Below, piece by piece: positions 35,495 to 42,500 of a DNA stretch of 42,500 nucleotides. Source of the DNA: Prorocentrum cordatum. Lineage: Eukaryota; Sar; Dinophyceae; Prorocentrales; Prorocentraceae. A program made the translations under genes and the position numbers. The notes under the pieces are model-generated. The model saw only the letters and a program-made list of their open reading frames with translations. It was not told the DNA's origin and made no database searches. Location: NCBI GenBank assembly GCA_963575745.1, contig CAUYUJ010000858.1, positions 1 through 42,500 of the forward strand. The letters run 5' to 3'. The number at the start of each line of letters is the position of its first letter. The stretch's first letter is position 1.

Positions 35495-36085
35495 AACAAG
35501 CAACCTGCACCATCATGACATCCATTCCAAAATGTGCAGGCCTGGGGGTGGGGGTCACATATCGAACCCGGAAGTGCTTGAGGCTCTGGAGAGATGTGGA
35601 AAAGATAGGGTGGGGTCAAGAGAGTCTGGGCCGCCGCTCAGCGAGGCGCAGCTGCCTGCACGCACCCCAAGGCAGAAAAAATCCTCCGGGAACCTCAGGA
35701 AACGCACGAAGCGTTAATCTCGAGGCCCGCCGCCGAAGCCGCCGAACGACGGCGGCAGCCTCAAGCGACGGCGCTGGATTGATTCCTGTCGGTTCCTTTG
35801 ATGCCTGGGACCTGGACCCCTCAACAAACAGATCCCCGCACCCCTCCTGCAGGACGCGCTATGACCAAGGCCGGGGGCAGACCTGGGCGTGACGACCACG
35901 AGGAGGCCCAGAGGCGGCCAGAAACGTCCACAAACCCGCCCCGACGAGGGTCAACGGCGGGGGTGGACTGGCTCAGGGGGGGGTCATCGAGGTGGAATCG
36001 GCGACGCGTCGCCGATAGATCGGCGGCAAGCGCCCGACAGAGAGCCCGCACGCTCCTGGGCGGCGGGTGCTACGTCTCGGGCCCC

Positions 36086-36256
36086 TACAGTCGGGCGGCT
36101 GTCACAAGAGGCGCTGGATAAAGAACGAAACCTCTTTCTAGCACAAGAAGAGCCTGGATGCGCGAGGAGGGCCACATGAACAACGAAGGAATGACCTAAG
36201 GAACTGCGAGCCCCTTCCGAACCCAAAGCGGTCCTGATTGCAGCGTCTTGGTTGTA
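36086..36256. repeat. Diverged third copy of the TA-flanked MITE
   Basis: Left end TACAGTCGGGCGGC is intact; the right end (GCGTCTTGGTTGTA) is degraded. The interior keeps CAACGAAGGAA, GCGAGCCCCTTCCGAACCCA and AAGCGGTCC in the same order as the other copies. Confidence 0.55.
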
Positions 36257-36729
36257 TCGGCGATCGGTGGGCGACGGGGTGTCGACATCGCCCCTCCTGA
36301 GCCCTTCCCCCCCGCAATGATCCTCGTCGCCTGGTTCCCAGAACGCCCTCGACGAGGCGCAGGGCCCCGACAACTTTCCCAACGCTTCGGGGGTTGCAAA
36401 CTCCCCCCTCTGAGCCTACCCCCCCAGATGCTTCCAATGGAGGAGTGGCCAAGAACAGCCAGCCAAAAATCGCCCGGACATCGCCGGCAGCCACATGAAC
36501 CCCAGCGGGGGCGCCCGATACCCCAGCGTCGGCTAGACTTCTTAAGTCGTGCGTGCTTCCTACAGGGGGACTTTGGATGAAAATTTGAAACTACCCGAAC
36601 ATGGTCAAACATGACAAAAATTAATCAAAACATCGTCCCCGTTTTTTTTTTCCGGCGGAGCTGGGTGAAATTCCGTGCCCGCTGGTGACTGACTGATTGA
36701 CTGACTGAACGTCAAAGAGCGCCTTGAAC
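36257..36729. other. Non-coding spacer with short tandem CTGA
   Basis: No gene. Contains a T10 run at about 36641 and a short (CTGA)n-like repeat at 36687-36711 (GACTGACTGATTGACTGACT). Confidence 0.5.
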
Positions 36730-37968
36730 AACACATTTCAAACCGCCCGCGGGCGCGCAACCGCACCTGGGCAACGCATTTCGACTCGTCCGCGGGCGCG
36801 CAACAGCAACCGCAACCGGGCGACACATTTCAACCCGCCCGTGGGCGTGCAACCGCAACCGCACCTGGGCGACCCATCTCAACCCGCCCGCGGGCGCGCA
36901 ACCGCAACCGCAACTGGGCGACACATTTCGACCCGCCCGCGGGCGCGCAACCGCACCTGGGCAACGCATTTCGACTCGTCCGCGGGCGCGCAACAGCAAC
37001 CGCAACCGGGCGACACATTTCAACCCGCCCGTGGGCGCGCAACCGCAACCGCACCTGGGCGACACATCTCAACCCGCCCGCGGACGCGGAACCGCAACCG
37101 CAACTGGGCGACACATTTCGACCCGCCCGCGGGCGCGCAACCGCAACCGCACCTGGGCGACGCATTTCAAGCCAGCCCGCGGGCGCGCAACCGCAACTGC
37201 ATCTGGGCGGCGCATTTCGACCCGCCGGCGGGCGTGCAACCGCAACCACAATCGGGCGACACGTTTCGATCCGCCCGCGGGCGCGCAACCGCAACTGGGC
37301 GACGCATTTCAAAGCGCCCGCGGGCGCGCAACCGCAACCCCAACTGGGCGACACATTTCGACCCGCCCGCGGGCGCGCAACCGCAACCGCAACTGGGCGA
37401 CATATGTCAACCCGCTCGCGGGCGCGCAACCGCAAACGCACCTTGGCGACACATTTCAACCCGCCCGCGGGCGCGCAACCGCGCCTGGGCGACGCATTTC
37501 GAAGCGCCCGCGGGCGCGCAACCGCAACCGCAACTGGGCGACACATTTCGACCCGCCCGCGGGAGCGCAACCGCAACCGCTACTGGGCGACACACTTCAA
37601 CCCGCCCGCGGGCGCGCAACCGCAACCGCACCTGCGCGACACATTTCAACCCGCCCGCGGGCGCGCAAGCGCAGCGGGGGGCGCAATTCAACCCGCCCGC
37701 GGGAGCGCAACCGCTAACGCAACTTCGCGACACATTTCGACCCGCCCGCGGGCGCGCAACCGCAACCGCAATTGGGCGGCACATAGCAACCCGCCCGCGG
37801 GCGCGCAACCGCAACCGCAACCGGGCGACACGTTTCAACCCGCCCGCGGACGCGCCGCCGCACCTGTGCGACGCATTTCAATCCGCCCGCAGGCGCGCAA
37901 CCGCAACCCCAACTGGGCGACGCATTTCAACCCGCCCGCGGGCGCGCAACCGCAACCGCGCCGCTCGC
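36730..37968. repeat. Minisatellite of 49-bp units (43-bp variants), about 25 copies
   Basis: Unit: CCCGCCCGCGGGCGCGCAAC, then CGCAACCGCAACTGGGCGAC, then ACATTTCGA. Shorter units lack one 6-bp CGCAAC. Because 49 leaves remainder 1 when divided by 3, successive units are read in successive frames. All three frames of the unit are open, giving a 463-codon plus-strand ORF (36724-38115) and long minus-strand ORFs. These are by-products of the repeat. The CGCCCGCGGGCG palindrome in each unit gives regularly spaced hairpins. Confidence 0.9.
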
Positions 37969-38017
37969 CCGCCGCCCTCCCCCAGGGGATCTGAGACGGA
38001 GAAAGAGCGGGATGGGG

Positions 38018-38783
38018 GGTGGGAGGGAAGGGGGGGGGAGGAGGGAGGCGGGAAGGAGGAGGAAGTGGGGGGGGGAGGGAAGGGGGGCGGAGGGGGGGTA
38101 GAGAGCTCACAATGATTGGGGGCGGACAACTTCTGCCCCCCCCCCCCCCCCGTTCCGCGCAAGTGGATATCCACAAGGCTCCAGACCCTGGATTCCTTAT
38201 CCAAGGCCTCCACGGTTTGCTAGCGGGATGGGTGGGTTCACCGCCCCCGAAGGGGGAGACGAGGCTTTGACAGGAGCGGCCCGTTGCACCGCCTACTTTG
38301 AAGTTGGAGGGCGGTGCCACGGGGATCGATTGCGCGTTCGCCCGCGCGCAAGCTGCCCGCGAAAGTAGGTCCATCGGCGCCGTCTTATTCATGCAGTCTG
38401 CCGCGTCTGATTCATGATCTGGCGCAGGAGCATGTGGAGGAAGGGGGGGGAGGACGAGGAGGAGGCAACGGGGGGGAGGAGCAGCAGGACGAGGAGGAGG
38501 ACGAACAGGAGGAAAAGGAGGAGGACCAGGATGGCCAGGAGGAGGAGGAGGAGGAGGACGAGGGGGATGCCAGGGTGGTGCTGATTGAGAAGGTGCACGA
38601 GCAGGTGCGTCTTGCGGAGGACGGAGGAAGATGAGGTGGTGGACGTCGAGGAGGATATGGGCGTGGAGGTGGATGTCCTCCTCGCGGCCTCCGGGCGCGA
38701 CCCACGCTTCTCCGCCGGGACATTGCGGCGGGGAGTCCCAATCCCGCGCTGTTGCATCGGATGGACAATTTTTGAATTCTCCT
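38018..38783. other. G-rich and GAG-rich low complexity
   Basis: 38018-38100 is a G-run tract (GGGGGGGGAGGAGGG); 38135-38152 is a C run; 38435-38570 is GAG/AGG triplet-rich. Overlapping ORFs reflect this composition. No gene supported. Confidence 0.6.
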
Positions 38784-38983
38784 CCTGTAGAGGGACACGC
38801 CCGACTTAAGGCTAGACGCACAAAGGGCTGTCGAGACGAGGGGGTGCCAGCAACGGCCAGGAACGCCCACAGACCTCGGCCCCGATCCTCCTGCAGCCTC
38901 CGATCGGCGGCGCGCTCCGAGGCGAAGTTGAAAGGGGTCAGGGGCTTCTCAGAAAGCGTTCGTCGGGCCTGTCCCTCTACAGG
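38784..38983. repeat. Inverted-repeat element with CCTGTAGAGGGACACGCCCG ends
   Basis: Left end CCTGTAGAGGGACACGCCCG at 38784 and right end GTCGGGCCTGTCCCTCTACA near 38963-38983. A further left-type end (CCCCTGTAGGGGGACACGCC) at about 39093-39113 lies inverted to the right end, with an AT-rich 100-bp spacer. This suggests a nested or partial second copy. Confidence 0.7.
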
Positions 38984-39255
38984 GGGAATATTTAAAAATA
39001 ATGAAAAATAGTCTGGGGACGACTTGTTTACATTATTTTGCGCAAGCGTTTTAAATATTTCTGGAATCTTTTCAATGTTTCGCCCGAAGCCCCCTGTAGG
39101 GGGACACGCCCGACTTCCCAGAAGGCTCAGGAAGCCTCTGGCTTTCTGAAAGGCTCCCTAAGCCGCCTCCGAAGACAGAGATGTCTTCTCAGGAGCCTAT
39201 GTTACCCACGATCGTGCCCGACACCGGCCCTGTCCCCTCCACCTCCTCCCTCCCG

Positions 39256-39344
39256 GGTCACGTGGTGGTTCGCGCCGGTGCCATGTGAGAATTAGCCATT
39301 CTTAAGCTTTCACTGGCGGTGCTGGCGCGAACCGTGGCGTGACC
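39256..39344. repeat. Short inverted repeat with about 35-bp arms
   Basis: Arms 39256-39290 (GGTCACGTGGTGGTTCGCGC...) and 39307-39344 (...GCGCGAACCGTGGCGTGACC) pair with several mismatches around a 16-bp centre (about 39291-39306). Confidence 0.6.
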
Positions 39345-40362
39345 GGCCCCCGTCCCCTCCTCTCCCCCCCTAGTCACGCCCGTGATCGCCAGGAAACAAC
39401 AAAAAGGTCTCAAGACAGTGACGTCTTCTCGGACGGCGTGGGGGCTTCTGGGGAGCCCCGTCGCCTTCTGAACAAGGCCTGTCCCCTCCGGACGGCTCGT
39501 GGTTTTCGGGCCCAAGCTCGGCTCTCTGGTGGCCGTTCGAGACGGTCCGGGCACCCTCGGACCCCCCTCGGTGAGGCGCAGCCGCTGGAACGCATCCCGA
39601 GGCTGGAGAACTCCCCGACAGGCCGAAAATCGCCAACACCCATCCCTCGTAGTTCTGGTCTGTTCCCGACGCGAGGGGGTGGGGGCCAACCGCCGAAGTC
39701 ACCCAAAAGCTCCGAGCCTCTCGAGCCCAGAACTTTCCCCTCGGCATGCCGCCGACCCGAAGGTTGACCAGGGACCGACCTTCCCGGCATTCAGTCCGAC
39801 CACGACATGTTCTTAGAACCCAATCTACGAACAAAAACAAGGTTCTTAGAACGCGCACCTGATGTGCTAAAACAAGACAACCCCGGCCAGAAATGTTCTG
39901 AGGACACTTCGCGCAGACCGCAACAGGTTCTTGGAACATTGCTCGGCAGGCCTTGAGGCGAGCCACGACGCTTCGCCACTGCTTGACCCCTCGGCGCGCC
40001 GCCGACCCGAAGGAGCCCGCGCTCGGGAGCGGCCAAAAGGGGGGTGTCCAAGAGGGGGGGGGTGCAACTCATGACCAGCGGCACGTGCGCGGCCCAGGGG
40101 GGGTGCTGGGGTCGTAATGAAACAAGGAGGGGCGCCATGAAACCTGGGGAAATATCATGGCCCCCGCCATGATATCCACCGACCCCCCCCTGGTCATCAC
40201 CCCGCTCTTTGCCGCCCCCGACGGAGGAGCCCGCACGGTCCGTCACCGCACGGTCTTGGGACCCTGGAGGCCCTGGTCGCGCCCTCGGAGGGGGACTCGA
40301 GTCCCAAAACCGCGCGGTGACCCCAAATCCCCACCGACTCACCGCACGGCGTGGTCACTGCA
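39345..40362. other. Non-coding stretch with GTTC-N3-GAAC palindromes
   Basis: No gene supported. Four copies of GTTCTTAGAAC or close variants occur at 39809, 39842, 39895 and 39927. A block GCCGCCGACCCGAAGG recurs near 39750 and 40000. Confidence 0.5.
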
Positions 40363-40720
40363 CGGAGGAGGAGGAGGAGGAGGAGGAGGAGGAGGAGGAG
40401 AAGGAGGAGGAGGAGGAGGAGGAGGAGAGGAGGGGAAGGGGGAGGGCGAGGAGGAGGAGGTGGAGGTGGAGGAGGAGGGGAGGAGGAGGAGGAGAAGCAG
40501 GAGCTTGGGGGCCCCCGACCGAAGGAGCCCGCGCGCGCGGCGTTTCTGCCGGGGGCCCCCACGGCGGGCGCCGCGGGCGCGGGCCGCGGCGCCCCCGCAG
40601 CGCCGCCCCGCCGCCGCGGCGGCGGCGCCTCTGCACGCGCGGAGGCCGCGCCCCCCGCGGCGGCCGCGCCCGCGGCGGCGGCGGCGGCCGTCCTCGTCGT
40701 CGTCGTCGTCGCCTTCGCCT

Positions 40721-40775
<55 letters not shown>

Positions 40776-41204
40776 GTCGTCGTCGTCGTCGTGAGCTGCC
40801 GCCCTGGCTTGGTGGGCCTGTCTGTTCTCCACCAGCACCACCATAACTTGGAGGGGGAGGGGGTCTTCCTCCTCCTCCTCCTTCTCCTCCTTCTCCTCCT
40901 CCTCCTCCTCCTCCTCGTCCTCCTCCTCCTCCTCGTCCTCGCCTCCTACTCCTCCACCTCCTTCCCCCCTCCAACTTATGGTGGTGGTTGTGGAGAGGAC
41001 TGCAGGCCCATGGGGGAAGAGAACGGGGGGCCATGCCCGAGACGGACGAACGAGCAACACGCACCCACACCCATAGGGGGACGGAAGAAAAAGGTTATGG
41101 GTGAACCTACCACGGGCGATAATAGGTTAACCCCTGGGATAAGAAAGTCCGGGGTCTGGCGGGGATGATAAGATATTTTCCCGGGGAAGGTAACTGATGA
41201 TGAC

Positions 41205-41235
<31 letters not shown>

Positions 41236-41280
41236 GTGATGCTGATGGTGACGATAGTGATGATGATGGTGATGGCGACA
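40363..41280. repeat. Cluster of trinucleotide tracts
   Basis: GGA/GAG triplets at 40364-40500, CGT/TCG triplets at 40694-40793, CTC triplets at about 40870-40965, and GAT/ATG triplets at about 41195-41270. The intervening 40550-40690 is GCG/GCC-rich. ORFs of up to 319 codons across these tracts are homopolymeric and not genes. Confidence 0.85.
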
Positions 41281-41771
41281 CAAGGCTCACTCGGAAGATC
41301 TCGAAGCTCGTGTCTAACCAGGCGCACGACACAAGGGTGACTCGAGAGATCTCGATGCTCGTGGCTACTTGCCCGCAAGCGCACGGCACAAGGCTGACGC
41401 GGGAACGGCTAATCAAAATCCAATCGGTCCCTATGGCCCTGCCGCGTGTTCCTGACTCGGGAACAGCTAAGAAACTGAGAATCCCATGGCCCTGCCGCAC
41501 GTTCGTAAAGTGGGCAACTGAACTGGTGAGCATCCCACTGCCCTGCCACACGCTCGTGATTGCGGAAGCTGGTGTGGTGAGACCACCATGGCCATGTTCA
41601 GCGTTGTTGGTGCTGTTGCTAGTCAACATGATCTGATAGCAACTTCGATCCCCGCCACTTTCCCGTGGATTATAAAGTTCGACCTCCGCGCCCCTCTCCA
41701 CAATTCAATCCTAGTGGACGGGGATAAAGATATAGGGGGTTAAAGGGGGGGTACTTTCTTATCGCCCGTGG
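41110..41771. mobile_element. Possible 662-bp TIR element with internal tandem repeats
   Basis: Perfect 13-bp inverted ends CCACGGGCGATAA (41110-41122) and TTATCGCCCGTGG (41759-41771). An 11-bp direct repeat GGTTATGGGTG lies just outside on each side (41093-41103 and 41774-41784). Inside are the GAT tract and two loose tandem arrays (about 51-57-bp units from 41279, and about 60-bp units around GGCCCTGCCGC from 41430). No transposase. Confidence 0.5.
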
Positions 41772-42156
41772 TCGGTTATGGGTGCGTCATGTCATAAAGG
41801 GGGTGCCCGCTCGAAGGGGAGCCGCCCCCGAGGTCCGACGACCAGCACCCATACCCATAGCCAGGTGTCCCCCCTCCAACCCCCATATGGGTATGTGTCT
41901 TGTATTTCGTCACTGAACGCGGAAACGCCGTGTTGATATTGGTCAGCGTCGATCTTGGTCAGCATCAATTCGCGCATCATCCTCGCGATACGAAGTCGGC
42001 CGACATGGACCATGACCAAGATCGGCATGACCAAGACCCCGCGACATCTCGGTCATGGTCCCCTCTCTTCGCCCCTCGACGCCCAGCGGTGCGGTGATGG
42101 CGGTGCGGTCGGGAGCTCTTGCTCAGCGCTTCGCCGCGGTGGCCCCGGCAACACGC

Positions 42157-42336
42157 TACAGCCGGGGCCTTGACCTAAGGAACCCAAAATAAGGAACGAG
42201 GCCCCTGTTTCCCATAAGTTAAACTTCGATTGTCAATGGAAGACCTCAGGAACACCTGAGGCAAACTGCTAAACACTCAAAGAACACCGAGGCCCTTCCC
42301 AACGAAAAGGGTTCCTTCTTCAGCGCCCCGACTGTA
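42157..42336. mobile_element. 180-bp TA-flanked MITE, copy 2
   Basis: Ends TACAGCCGGGGC and GCCCCGACTGTA (one mismatch); same length as the copy at 34588-34767 and the same interior blocks (AACGAAAAGGGTTCCTTCTT, TAAGTTAAACTTCGATT). TA on both outer edges. Confidence 0.85.
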
Positions 42337-42500
42337 TGTCTTGAGAACGGACGGGCTGGCAGGTCGCTCCGCCTCGCGGGGCGGGAGGTCGGGCAAAAAT
42401 CTCGAGACGTGGGCGCGTCGGGACGGCGGAGGGGACGGCGTGTTGCGCCTGCGCCGGGGCCGCCCTGATCCTGGCTCCTTGCGCCCTCGAGCCGTCCTTG

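Noticed and set aside
36724-38115. 463-codon ORF as a repeat protein
   Set aside because: It exactly follows the 49-bp minisatellite, cycles through the three frames of the unit, and the opposite strand is also open; coding selection is not needed to explain it.
40197-41168. Long ORFs on both strands (up to 319 codons)
   Set aside because: They are translations of GGA, CGT, CTC and GAT triplet tracts with homopolymeric amino-acid runs.

Overview
The window looks like nuclear DNA from a dinoflagellate, probably a GC-rich free-living or symbiotic species; the species cannot be decided from the sequence. The basis is: (i) a very large Ty1/copia polyprotein with extra enzymatic domains, a type I associate with dinoflagellate genomes; (ii) a fragment of a tyrosine-recombinase (DIRS-like) retroelement whose reverse transcriptase has HIDN in place of YxDD; (iii) possible decayed spliced-leader matches at the left edge; (iv) high GC with many small inverted-repeat elements. 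No bacterial operons, rRNA genes or tRNA genes were found.

Layout. 1-2,350: mostly non-coding, with one small minus-strand ORF (741-1289). 2,357-7,165: a long minus-strand reading frame of about 1,600 codons, split by a single in-frame TGA, possibly a multicopy or transposase-like gene. 7,612-12,250: a broken, truncated minus-strand DIRS-like element (Gag-like region, RT, RNase H, start of a tyrosine recombinase). 12,251-28,990: one minus-strand Ty1/copia retrotransposon of 16.74 kb, bounded by 285-bp direct repeats (LTRs) that differ at 5 positions, with a primer-binding-site candidate directly inside the 5' LTR. Order along the coding strand: Gag with two membrane segments, basic nucleocapsid with CCHC knuckle, a long linker protein carrying a KptA/Tpt1-type RNA 2'-phosphotransferase domain, a RING-H2 finger, a retropepsin-like protease, one or two methyltransferase-like segments, DDE integrase, RT and RNase H. 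A 397-bp A-rich tract interrupts the integrase-RT junction. The frame changes several times although the LTRs look young. 28,991-42,500: no credible gene; a dense collection of small inverted-repeat elements, a 49-bp minisatellite and several trinucleotide tracts.

Most interesting signals. First, about 50 copies of a 14-nt inverted repeat, GCGGN-(4 nt)-N'CCGC, lie between 12,627 and 28,584 and were not seen elsewhere in the window. The stem varies in a paired way (GCGGG/CCCGC, GCGGC/GCCGC, GCGGA/TCCGC, GCGAG/CTCGC). In the sense RNA nearly every tetraloop has the form GNNA, including GAAA and GCAA. Copies occur in coding and non-coding parts, and clustered coding copies are spaced by multiples of 3, often exactly 18 nt. 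This looks like a mobile or selected RNA/DNA hairpin family living inside the retrotransposon. Second, the KptA/Tpt1 domain, with all its recognisable signature blocks, sits inside the retrotransposon polyprotein. Third, two copies of a 194-bp MITE carry perfect but different 5-bp target-site duplications.

All calls were made by eye from sequence and translations; no database search was possible.
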